A stretch of DNA of 64,000 nt from Prevotella communis. GTDB taxonomy: Bacteria; Bacteroidota; Bacteroidia; Bacteroidales; Bacteroidaceae. Positions within the stretch are counted from its first letter, which is position 1. Every line of letters starts with the position of its first letter. Below are positions 49,151 through 56,474 of this stretch, one piece after another. The translations under genes and the position numbers were made by a program. The stretch is from contig NZ_CP091794.1 of NCBI RefSeq assembly GCF_022024175.1, forward strand, positions 992,001 through 1,056,000, read 5' to 3'. The notes under the pieces were generated by a model. It did no database searches and was not told the origin of the DNA. It saw only the letters and a list, made by a program, of their open reading frames with translations.

Positions 49151-50218
49151 ATGGACAAATCACAAGAACAGCGACGGTTCTCTTTGGAGAGTCGTCGATA
49201 TATAGGTTGTAAAACCAAGTTGGTAGACTGGATATTCAGCCTCATCAACGAGAATGCCCATGATATTCACTCCTTCTGTGACATTTTCTCAGGTACAGGT
49301 GTGGTTGCTCATAGGGCTCTACAGACTTACGAACGAGTGGTGGTAAATGACTTCCTCCACTCGAACAATGTAATGTATCGCGCTTTCTTTGCTCCTGACG
49401 AATGGAGTGAAGAAAAGGTACAGACCATCATCAACGAGTTTAACGATATTAATCCTGCAAGAATTGGTGAGAACTACTTTTCAAAGAACTATGGTGGCAA
49501 GTATTTCTATCATGACACAGCAAAGATTGTGGGCTATATCAGAGGTAGGTTACAGACTTTGCAGAAAGATTTAACGGATAAGGAATATGCTGTATTGATG
49601 GCTTCGCTAATATATAGCATAGACCGTCACGCCAACACAATGGGGCACTTTGATGCATATCATCATAAGGCACCAGTAGCCCACCAATTCCAGATGCGAA
49701 TGATAGATGCAGAATCGTATAATGGTGTTGAGATTCATCGGGAAGATGCAAACCAATTGGCTCGTCATATCAATGTTGATTTGACGTATCTCGACCCTCC
49801 TTACAACTCTCGTCAGTATAGTCGGTTCTATCATGTTTACGAGAATTTGGTACAATGGAAAAAACCTGAGCTATACGGGACTGCCTTAAAGCCTAAGGAA
49901 GAGAATATGAGTGACTATTGCCGTACTACAGCCTTTACTGCTTTTACTGATTTGGTGAGTCATATCAACAGCCGTTATCTGGTCGTGTCGTATAACAATA
50001 CCTACCACTCAAAGAGCTCTTCTTCAGAGAACAAAATCAAGCTGGAGCAGTTGGAAGAAGTACTGAACAAATGCGGTAAAACAAAGATTTTTAATCACGA
50101 GTTCAAGGCGTTCAACTCTGGTAAAACCGAGTTCGACGACCATCGCGAGTATTTATTCATAACAGAAGTTGATGATGAGAAACGGAATCAGTCGTTCCCC
50201 AATGTTCTACGTGGGTGA
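49151..50218 (+). CDS. D12-class adenine-N6 DNA methyltransferase (first of pair)
   Basis: Start at the ATG 49151 (MDKSQEQR); a GTG two codons upstream is an alternative. The 355-residue protein has the AdoMet site FCDIFSGTGVVAHRA, the ND of VVVNDFLHSN, and catalytic motif IV DLTYLDPPYNSRQY. These are typical of Dam-like (D12) adenine methylases. It overlaps the second methylase gene by about 47 bp. Two adenine methylases with one endonuclease fit an asymmetric recognition site, where each enzyme protects one strand. It is preceded directly by the structured leader RNA. Codons are more A/T-rich than in the neighbouring housekeeping genes, suggesting acquisition. Confidence 0.9.
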   Translation: MDKSQEQRRFSLESRRYIGCKTKLVDWIFSLINENAHDIHSFCDIFSGTGVVAHRALQTYERVVVNDFLHSNNVMYRAFFAPDEWSEEKVQTIINEFNDINPARIGENYFSKNYGGKYFYHDTAKIVGYIRGRLQTLQKDLTDKEYAVLMASLIYSIDRHANTMGHFDAYHHKAPVAHQFQMRMIDAESYNGVEIHREDANQLARHINVDLTYLDPPYNSRQYSRFYHVYENLVQWKKPELYGTALKPKEENMSDYCRTTAFTAFTDLVSHINSRYLVVSYNNTYHSKSSSSENKIKLEQLEEVLNKCGKTKIFNHEFKAFNSGKTEFDDHREYLFITEVDDEKRNQSFPNVLRG

Positions 50219-51080
50219 TAAGTACAAGTTGATACGCGAAATTCGTACTCACTTCCCCGACCACATCAACAGGCTAATTGAGCCGTTTGTTGGTGGTGGG
50301 TCGGTGATGATGAATGTTGATGCCGATGGGTTTATATTGAATGACATTGACAGCTATGTAATAGGTCTGCACCAAATGCTTTGTGGCTATGTGGGCAGAG
50401 AACAGGAGTTTTATACAGAATTCTATCGTATTGTTGATCAGTATGGACTTTCACTTTCCTATCGTGAGAATCCTGTTCCGCAGGAGTTGAGGAAAAACCA
50501 TCCCAAGACCTACTTTGCGAAATATAACAAGGAGGCTTACAACCAACTGAAAGCTGATTTCATAGCGGGGGGACAACAGAATTGGATACAATTATACGTG
50601 TTGTTGATTTATGGCTTCAATCGTATGCTTAGATTCAATAAGAAAGGACTGTTCAACCTTCCTGTCGGCAATGTTGATTATAATCAGAATACCCACGATG
50701 CTTTGGAAGATTACTTTCGTGTGATGACGGCAAAACAGGCGGAATGGCATAATGATGACTTCCGAACTTTCTTGGGAAACATCAACTATCAAGAGGACGA
50801 TTTAGTCTATCTTGACCCGCCATATTTGATTACTTTCAGCGAATATAACAAGTTGTGGAACGACGAGACGGAACGTGAGTTGCTGGCATTGCTTGATGAT
50901 ATGAATGCTCGTGGAATCCATTTTGCAATATCTAACGTCACTCACTATCGTGGGCGCACAAATACTCTCTTTTTGGAATGGTCTGCACAGTATCACAGCC
51001 ATTCAATTAAAAGCAATTACATCAGTTTCAATGACAACAGCATCAAGCAATTCAACGAGGTGCTGGTTACCAATTTCTAA
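50172..51080 (+). CDS. D12-class adenine-N6 DNA methyltransferase (second of pair)
   Basis: Start at ATG 50172 or 50175 (a TTG in frame lies 3 bp earlier). About 302 residues: MFYVGDKYKLIREI, AdoMet motif LIEPFVGGGSVMMN, ILNDIDSYVIG, and motif IV LVYLDPPYLITFSEYN, with KSNYISFND near the end, as in Dam/DpnM-type enzymes. It is clearly different from the first methylase, so each probably modifies one strand of a non-palindromic site. It overlaps the first gene and lies 13 bp before the endonuclease gene. Confidence 0.9.
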   Translation: MMRNGISRSPMFYVGDKYKLIREIRTHFPDHINRLIEPFVGGGSVMMNVDADGFILNDIDSYVIGLHQMLCGYVGREQEFYTEFYRIVDQYGLSLSYRENPVPQELRKNHPKTYFAKYNKEAYNQLKADFIAGGQQNWIQLYVLLIYGFNRMLRFNKKGLFNLPVGNVDYNQNTHDALEDYFRVMTAKQAEWHNDDFRTFLGNINYQEDDLVYLDPPYLITFSEYNKLWNDETERELLALLDDMNARGIHFAISNVTHYRGRTNTLFLEWSAQYHSHSIKSNYISFNDNSIKQFNEVLVTNF

Positions 51081-51093
51081 AGACTAACAGCCT

Positions 51094-52947
51094 ATGGCAC
51101 GAAGAGCGAATCCTGAATATAAGCCTCTGCTTTATACAACCACGATGCGCAATCCTGGTAGATTAAAGTTTATGCTGTATGTTCTGAATAAGTTTGAGGG
51201 GCAGATTCTCAATGATGAACTTGCTACGAAGATTTGTGGTGAGACTATTCGTTATGGGTTATACAGGCCCATGAAGAAGTTGCTTTCTGTTCAAGAAAAA
51301 TGGGCATCTACTTCTAATGGAGAGTTTAGCGAATACATGCTAAATGACGAGGAAGTAAAACTGATGCTTCGCAATAATCCTCAGCATCATGGAGAGGCTG
51401 GCTTTTCGTATGGGTGGCCATCCCGCTTTGCCACGATCTATGATTTAACGAAAGAACTTGGTTTAGCTTATTATTGGCCAGGCGAACCTATAGTTATTTC
51501 ATCGTTGGCCCATCATTTGCTTAAATCGTTTGATATAGAGATTGAACCAGAATCAGGATTTGTTACAACAGAAATATCCCATCCAGAATATGAACAACAA
51601 GTGTTTTTGCAAGCTATGGCTAAGTCACAGCGTAGGAACCCATTTGTTCGTGTATTGAATGATAATATCCCTCTGATTCTTTTGTTGGAAACAATACAAA
51701 AAATAAATGCAGATCCTCGATTTAATGGCTGCGGAATGTCGAGACGCGAACTGCCATTACTGATATTCTGGAAAGACAACAATTCAGAAGCTCTATATCA
51801 GCGCATAGTGGAACTTCGACAAGAACACGGTTACGACCCCAGTGATGAGGTAATATGTGATATATGTATTGATGAAATCATGGAGGGTAGCTTCAAGGAG
51901 TTCAATTCTAAATCTATAATGAATGATTATCCTGATGAATTCATTCGCAAAATGCGCATGACAGGATTACTGTCCTTAAGAGGTGCTGGACGTTTCATTG
52001 ATATCAATAAAAACGAAATAGAGAAGGTTGAATATATTCTTTCTCATTATTCGCATTATCATCACTTCGATGATGAACGTTCTTACTTTAACTACATGGC
52101 AGAACTGGATGCGAATCTTATCAAGATAACATCTCGACAGCCATCATCTATTGCAAGCGAGAAACTATTGGATAATTGGCTTTCTATTTACAATTGGAAC
52201 ATTATTAAGAAGGAACTCACTAATCTTGCCACCAAGAAGAATAGTACAGATAATGTATTAAAACTATTGGCAGCTCCTACGCGATTGGAGTTTCTGACCG
52301 CTTTGGCAATTCGTTGCAGAATGCCTGAGGTAAGAGTAGTTCCAAATTATAGTTGTGATGACGAAGGACTACCAACATCAACAGCGGGAGGTAACAAAGG
52401 CGATATTGAATGTTATGAACGGCAGAATGGTGTATTGGTTGAGGTTACGATGGCATTAGGAAGAACACAAACCATGATGGAGGTTTGGCCGATTGAACGA
52501 CATCTTACAGACTTTCAGAAGCAACAGAAATCACAATGCATCTTTGTGGCACCATCTATCTATGCAGATAGCATAAGTCAGATAGATTACATAACATTTA
52601 AATCAAGAGGAGAAAAGAAAATACGTTCATATGACATAGAGCATCTCCTTATATTTTTGGAAAATAGTCCGAGCCTCTTTGAGTATACTGTTGCCTCATT
52701 ATTTGATTCACCACGCTTGGTGTTACGTGCCAATGAATTGATGAAAGAGAATAAAGGCATAGATATTATGACACTTTCAAGAAAACTGCAAGAGGATTTT
52801 GGTCAGGAATATGGTTCAATGAGTGCACGTCAATGGTATGTCGTAACCCGTGAATATGTGGCACGACAGACTATGAGATACGATATACAAGATAATGAAC
52901 CCGTTATGTGGATGGCTGCAGAAGACACCCCTTTGGATAGAATATAA
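51094..52947 (+). CDS. AlwI-family type IIS restriction endonuclease
   Basis: The 617-residue protein matches the AlwI/BspD6I family in size and pattern: an N-terminal DNA-recognition part (NPGRLKFMLYVLNKFEGQIL), a helical middle with LLSLRGAGRFIDINKNE, and a C-terminal PD-(D/E)XK-like nuclease core with GGNKGDIECYE and VLVEVTMALGRTQTM, then PIERHL. Members cut outside short asymmetric sites (GGATC for AlwI, GAGTC for relatives); the actual site here is not readable from sequence. Its operon with two different adenine methylases is the arrangement expected for a type IIS system. The start was chosen at MARRANPEYK. Confidence 0.88.
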   Translation: MARRANPEYKPLLYTTTMRNPGRLKFMLYVLNKFEGQILNDELATKICGETIRYGLYRPMKKLLSVQEKWASTSNGEFSEYMLNDEEVKLMLRNNPQHHGEAGFSYGWPSRFATIYDLTKELGLAYYWPGEPIVISSLAHHLLKSFDIEIEPESGFVTTEISHPEYEQQVFLQAMAKSQRRNPFVRVLNDNIPLILLLETIQKINADPRFNGCGMSRRELPLLIFWKDNNSEALYQRIVELRQEHGYDPSDEVICDICIDEIMEGSFKEFNSKSIMNDYPDEFIRKMRMTGLLSLRGAGRFIDINKNEIEKVEYILSHYSHYHHFDDERSYFNYMAELDANLIKITSRQPSSIASEKLLDNWLSIYNWNIIKKELTNLATKKNSTDNVLKLLAAPTRLEFLTALAIRCRMPEVRVVPNYSCDDEGLPTSTAGGNKGDIECYERQNGVLVEVTMALGRTQTMMEVWPIERHLTDFQKQQKSQCIFVAPSIYADSISQIDYITFKSRGEKKIRSYDIEHLLIFLENSPSLFEYTVASLFDSPRLVLRANELMKENKGIDIMTLSRKLQEDFGQEYGSMSARQWYVVTREYVARQTMRYDIQDNEPVMWMAAEDTPLDRI

Positions 52948-52975
52948 ATAATAACTAACTAAAAATAAAATCTAT

Positions 52976-53347
52976 ATGTATCATAGCTATTTTGGAAAAC
53001 TTGGACAACTTCGTTTCCCTAAACCTGAGGATTATTATCGTTTTCTCGGCTATCTAGCTCATGCTAATATAAAAGTTGTATATGAGTACAATGAAGATAC
53101 TGGTTCATGGGGTAATGCTGGACGTATTTGTTTTTATACAAGTCGTGTTCCTCGTAATTGGGGAAAAATAGCATATCGAGAAGGTCGAGGAGATTCTATG
53201 TGCTACAGAATTAACTGTAATGATTTTGTGGAGAATATTGTGACTGACCATGGTTTTACTTATGGTGATTATCAAAATGTAAAAGCCATACGAAAAACAA
53301 TACCCGCAAATTATCTACAATTCTTTGATGAAGGTTATAATTGGTAA
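52976..53347 (+). CDS. Small protein of unknown function at the end of the restriction-modification operon
   Basis: I do not recognise the 123-residue protein. It is rich in aromatic residues (MYHSYFGKLGQLRF, YYRFLGYLAHANIKVVYEYN) with no signal peptide or membrane helix and a mixed alpha/beta look. It lies 28 bp after the endonuclease stop on the same strand with similar A/T-rich codons, so it is probably part of the same acquired operon. A role in restriction, its control, or in another defence function is possible but unsupported. Confidence 0.65.
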   Translation: MYHSYFGKLGQLRFPKPEDYYRFLGYLAHANIKVVYEYNEDTGSWGNAGRICFYTSRVPRNWGKIAYREGRGDSMCYRINCNDFVENIVTDHGFTYGDYQNVKAIRKTIPANYLQFFDEGYNW

Positions 53348-53554
53348 TATACCTTATCAAGATAGCAGGAAGGTCTCAAGAATAATAAGGACATCAGGGA
53401 CTGACATGCGTCTTGTTCCAGGTGTTTTTTTACCCCTTTCTATTGAATTTAATTTAAAACAAATGATAGAAGAGAGGAAACCAGAATAATAAAATCTTCT
53501 GTTCTCTTTGAGTGAACAAAAATTTTGTATCTTTGCAAACAAATAGAAGTCCAT
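53348..53554 (+). other. A/T-rich intergenic stretch with a promoter
   Basis: No credible gene. It contains TATCTTTG (53528-53535), about 20 nt before the repeated hairpin element, with TTTG at 53507-53510 as a slightly close -33 box. Confidence 0.5.
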
Positions 53555-53758
53555 AGGGGACGGGTGAGTGTCTCGGCTGATGTCTGAAAGCAGGAGTGTG
53601 ATGTCTGAGGGCTGTTTAACCTAGAAACAAAAACGATATTACTGACTTTCAATCCGTCTTCTACATGGTAGTAAGAAAATTCTCGAGAGAATTGTTTCCT
53701 GTATAACTAAGTTGCAAATGCTAAATCACTTAATTAGGGATGAATTCTCTCGAGAATT
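53555..53758 (+). repeat. 200-bp repeated hairpin element, copy A
   Basis: This 204-bp non-coding element matches 61501-61705 in the same orientation. It begins AGGGGACGGGTGAGTGTCTC. The first 60 bp diverge in the middle; from CTAGAAACAAAAAC onward the copies are nearly identical. It ends in a 16-bp inverted repeat (53678-53693 with 53743-53758, AATTCTCGAGAGAATT and its complement) around a 49-nt loop that differs at only two positions between copies. A promoter lies just upstream. It could be a small RNA gene or a MITE. Confidence 0.85.
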
Positions 53759-53949
53759 TCTTCGTTTCTTTACTATTAAGAAATGCTTAGCCTGCTCTCA
53801 GGCTGTTATCACTCTGCTTCTAGGGAACTCCGTTCCATACTCATGAGTAAGGCGTCTGATTCCTTGACAAGTAAGAGGAGTCAGATTCCCCGTTGATTCT
53901 TGTGAAAACAAGGTGTTATTCAGTATTTCCCTCACACGCCACTTAAATG
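53759..53949 (+). other. Non-coding spacer with a hairpin
   Basis: I see no gene. TCTGATTCC (about 53859) pairs with GGAGTCAGA (about 53878) across a 14-nt loop, and CTTGT ... ACAAG follows near 53900. It might terminate the PIN toxin transcript, but there is no good T-run. Confidence 0.4.
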
Positions 53950-54357
53950 TTATTCGTGGATCATCTGTAGAAAATCCATCAATTTAATAATTCCCACTTT
54001 TGGAAATTCAATCTGACGCAGCCCATCATAATGATGGTCGTTAGTTACAATGTAACGTGCGTTGGCTTGTATAGCACAATCAACAAACTTATTGTCGTCT
54101 GGGTCTGCCGTGATTAGATTGAAATGGTAGTAGGGCGTAAGGAATACAACGTTTTTACACTCTATAATCGTTGTGAGAACAAGATCTGCAGTCTTTTTTC
54201 CTGCAAGTCTATTGAGTATCTCTGCATATTCTTCCAGAATTTCATTAGATATACAAAGAGTATTTCTGCCCGTCAGCACTGACTGCCATACTTCATGGTA
54301 TGTGCTTTTGGAAGAAATACTCTGTATAAGACTATTTGTGTCAAGTACAATACGCAT
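53950..54357 (-). CDS. PIN-domain toxin
   Basis: The 135-residue protein is a PIN-fold RNase of toxin-antitoxin type: MRIVLDTNSLIQ (first Asp), EILEEYAEIL (Glu) and ADPDDNKFVDCA (Asp cluster), then TNDHHYDG. Such toxins cut RNA when not held by the antitoxin. The preceding gene, 6 bp upstream in the same direction, encodes a small helical protein that fits as its antitoxin. The target RNA is unknown. Confidence 0.9.
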   Translation of the reverse strand: MRIVLDTNSLIQSISSKSTYHEVWQSVLTGRNTLCISNEILEEYAEILNRLAGKKTADLVLTTIIECKNVVFLTPYYHFNLITADPDDNKFVDCAIQANARYIVTNDHHYDGLRQIEFPKVGIIKLMDFLQMIHE

Positions 54358-54363
54358 GATAGT

Positions 54364-54621
54364 CTATACAGCAAGATTGTCCTTATCTTTCTGTTCACGA
54401 AGCCACTGATGAAGATCCATATCGTTAATCTCATCAAGTCGCTTTTGGTCAAGGACACCCTCGTTCCAAAGTTGATTAAGATGAGCATCAAGCTTCTTAG
54501 CATAATAATCGCTCACGAGCTGCTTGATGTCATTCAACTCCTCATCACTCTTGATGCGAGAAAACACATCCAGAAGATAGAGTTGTGCAGGATTGAAAAC
54601 AGTTGGTTGTACGCTTTCCAT
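54364..54621 (-). CDS. Antitoxin of the PIN toxin (probable)
   Basis: The 85-residue acidic protein has PTVFNPAQLYLLDVFSRIKS and DEELNDIKQLVSDYYAKKLD, patterns I associate with small helical antitoxin-like proteins found before Bacteroidetes PIN toxins. It begins at 54621 and ends 6 bp before the toxin start. Function as antitoxin is inferred from position and size; it has no obvious DNA-binding motif. Confidence 0.75.
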   Translation of the reverse strand: MESVQPTVFNPAQLYLLDVFSRIKSDEELNDIKQLVSDYYAKKLDAHLNQLWNEGVLDQKRLDEINDMDLHQWLREQKDKDNLAV

Positions 54622-54647
54622 AACTTCTATCTAATTAATTCTTGATG

Positions 54648-54655
54648 CAAAGATA
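54648..54655 (-). promoter_or_regulatory. -7 box of the toxin-antitoxin operon
   Basis: TATCTTTG on the minus strand with CTTG 19 bp upstream (54678-54675), 27 bp before the antitoxin start. Confidence 0.6.
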
Positions 54656-54806
54656 AACAAAAAAAACAATATAACAAGAAAATATAACTAAAAAAATAGA
54701 AGTATGGCCTTTTACGAGTTAATAAGAAATAGTTGCGAGGTTCTCAGACGTCGTTAAACTCTCTTAAAGTTTTTAATAAATCGCTTGCGATATAAATTAA
54801 TATTCT

Positions 54807-54814
54807 TATCTTTG
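54807..54814 (+). promoter_or_regulatory. -7 box for the rhodanese remnant and permease
   Basis: TATCTTTG, 63 bp before the small reading frame at 54877. Confidence 0.5.
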
Positions 54815-54876
54815 CACTATAATTAAATATGTTTTGATTGCAAAGATTATCCAACTAATTATTAACAAATGGATAA

Positions 54877-55044
54877 ATGATGATAAAGAAGTATATGAGA
54901 AAAATGATGGCTTTTTTTGTGGCTTTACTTGGTTTAACTGCCGGACGACTGGCTGGCGTGGGATATAAGTGTGTGAACCTAATAGGAGGTATCATCGCCT
55001 GGAAAGCAGCGGAAATGCCTGTAATCAAGGAAAACAACAAATAA
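54877..55044 (+). pseudogene. C-terminal remnant of a rhodanese, 55 codons
   Basis: This frame, too short for routine calling, encodes a hydrophobic start (MMAFFVALLGLTAGRL) followed by GYKCVNLIGGIIAWKAAEMP. The second part is the typical last strand and helix of rhodanese domains (VyNLxGGIxAW ... P). The catalytic Cys loop and the rest of the domain are missing, so it cannot be an active sulfurtransferase. It may be a deletion product, or a small gene reusing the fragment. It ends 5 bp before the permease start and would be co-transcribed with it. Confidence 0.7.
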
Positions 55045-55049
55045 GAAAA

Positions 55050-56315
55050 ATGTATATGATGCAGATTCTCATGACTTCAGCATCTGCGCTGGCACACCTG
55101 CCCGCAGCCTTCCTGAACGTTGTCTGCGAGATGGCCCCTTATCTGTTGCTGGGATTTCTCATCGCAGGGGTGCTCCACGTCTTCGTGCCACAGAAATTCT
55201 ATGCCAGATACCTTTCACGCAGCAACAAGTTCTCTGTGGTATGGGCGGCCTTGCTGGGCGTACCCCTGCCGCTGTGCTCGTGTGGTGTCATTCCCACTGC
55301 TATCGGTCTCAAGAACGAGAAGGCCTCTAAGGGGGCCATCGCTTCGTTTCTTATAGCCACACCGCAGACAGGTATAGACTCTATCCTGGCCACCTTTTCG
55401 CTGATGGGGCTGGGATTTGCCATTATCCGTCCTGTGGCAGCACTCATCACAGGCATTTGCGGCGGACTGTTGATTAGCCGTTTTGTTGTCGAGGATGATG
55501 TCACAGATGCTGACAACTGTTCTTGTCAGGTGGAAAGTGGAAACCGTATATGGCGTGTGTTGAAGTATGCCTATTATGACATGCTTCGCGACATTGGCCT
55601 TCGACTGCTCATCGGACTGGTGGTGGCAGCATTGATTCAGGTGGCAGTGCCCGATGAGTTCTTCCTAAGCTTCGGCAGTGAGCCGTTGCTTCAGATGTTG
55701 GTCATACTGGTTGTCGCCGTGCCAATGTATATCTGTTCTACAGGTAGCATCCCCGTGGCAGCTGCTTTGATGATGAAGGGACTGTCGCCAGGTGCAGCAT
55801 TGGTGATGCTGATGGCTGGACCAGCTGTCAATCTGGCTTCCATCCTCGTGGTGCATAAGGCGATGGGGCGCAGATTTACCTTTATCTACCTGCTGACTAT
55901 CGTGTTTTTTGCCGTCCTCTTCGGCATGCTGCTCAATGCCACAGGCTTGGATTTCTCAATTGCTGCTCAGGATGCCTGTTGCGTAAGCAATGCCGTCCTG
56001 CCCAGTCCGTTTAAACTTGTTTGTGCTACAATATTAACACTATTAATAATTTATGCGATTATGATGAAATTTTTCAGTAAGTTCACCTCTAAAAAGGCAT
56101 TAGACCCCGATGTAACAGTTTACAGGGTCGAGGATATGCATTGCAGTCATTGCGAGGCTGCCGTGGTTCGTGCCGTAGAGGATGTGCCTGGTGTAGAGAA
56201 CGCTAAGGCAAGTGCCTCTGCCAACACGCTCACAGTCAAAGGTTCTGCTACAGAAGATGTCATCCGTGCAGCTGTAGAGGGAATAGGCTATACCTTCAAG
56301 GGTATTGTCAAATGA
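55050..56315 (+). CDS. SO_0444-type Cu/Zn efflux permease fused to an HMA domain (copy 1)
   Basis: Start at MYMMQILM (55050); an earlier in-frame Met overlaps the rhodanese remnant. The 421-residue protein has a permease domain with about eight to ten helices in two halves (PYLLLGFLIAGVLHVFVP, PLPLCSCGVIPTAIGL, IGLVVAALIQVAVP, PMYICSTGSIPVAAALM), the paired CSCG and CSTG motifs typical of this ArsP-related family, and a C-terminal HMA domain with MHCSHCEAAV. The HMA domain probably delivers or senses Cu or Zn. A near-identical protein is encoded at 62068-63303 in the opposite orientation, but the DNA differs at many third positions. Confidence 0.9.
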   Translation: MYMMQILMTSASALAHLPAAFLNVVCEMAPYLLLGFLIAGVLHVFVPQKFYARYLSRSNKFSVVWAALLGVPLPLCSCGVIPTAIGLKNEKASKGAIASFLIATPQTGIDSILATFSLMGLGFAIIRPVAALITGICGGLLISRFVVEDDVTDADNCSCQVESGNRIWRVLKYAYYDMLRDIGLRLLIGLVVAALIQVAVPDEFFLSFGSEPLLQMLVILVVAVPMYICSTGSIPVAAALMMKGLSPGAALVMLMAGPAVNLASILVVHKAMGRRFTFIYLLTIVFFAVLFGMLLNATGLDFSIAAQDACCVSNAVLPSPFKLVCATILTLLIIYAIMMKFFSKFTSKKALDPDVTVYRVEDMHCSHCEAAVVRAVEDVPGVENAKASASANTLTVKGSATEDVIRAAVEGIGYTFKGIVK

Positions 56316-56380
56316 GGTAGGATGTCTGGCAGGACTAATAATCTGGCTTGTCGCAAAGTCTTTGAATGGTTTTTTGTGTT

Positions 56381-56414
56381 TTTTGGATGAAATGTTCTTT
56401 ATTTTCATCCAAAA
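56381..56414. terminator. Hairpin after permease copy 1
   Basis: TTTTGGATGAAA (56381-56392) and TTTCATCCAAAA (56403-56414) form a perfect 12-bp stem. There is no long T-run; it overlaps the region where the GH2 -33 box would lie, so it may instead be an operator. Confidence 0.5.
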
Positions 56415-56418
56415 TGAT

Positions 56419-56426
56419 TAATTTTG
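56419..56426 (+). promoter_or_regulatory. -7 box of the large GH2 gene
   Basis: TAATTTTG, 48 bp before the ATG at 56475. Confidence 0.55.
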
Positions 56427-56474
56427 CACCACGTTAATAAGTAATATGGCCAAATTACGACCTAAAAACCTATC

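Noticed and set aside
53357..53652. Short minus-strand frames over repeat copy A (and 61354-61599 over copy B) with similar starts
   Set aside because: The similarity comes from the repeated non-coding element; the frames diverge right after it.
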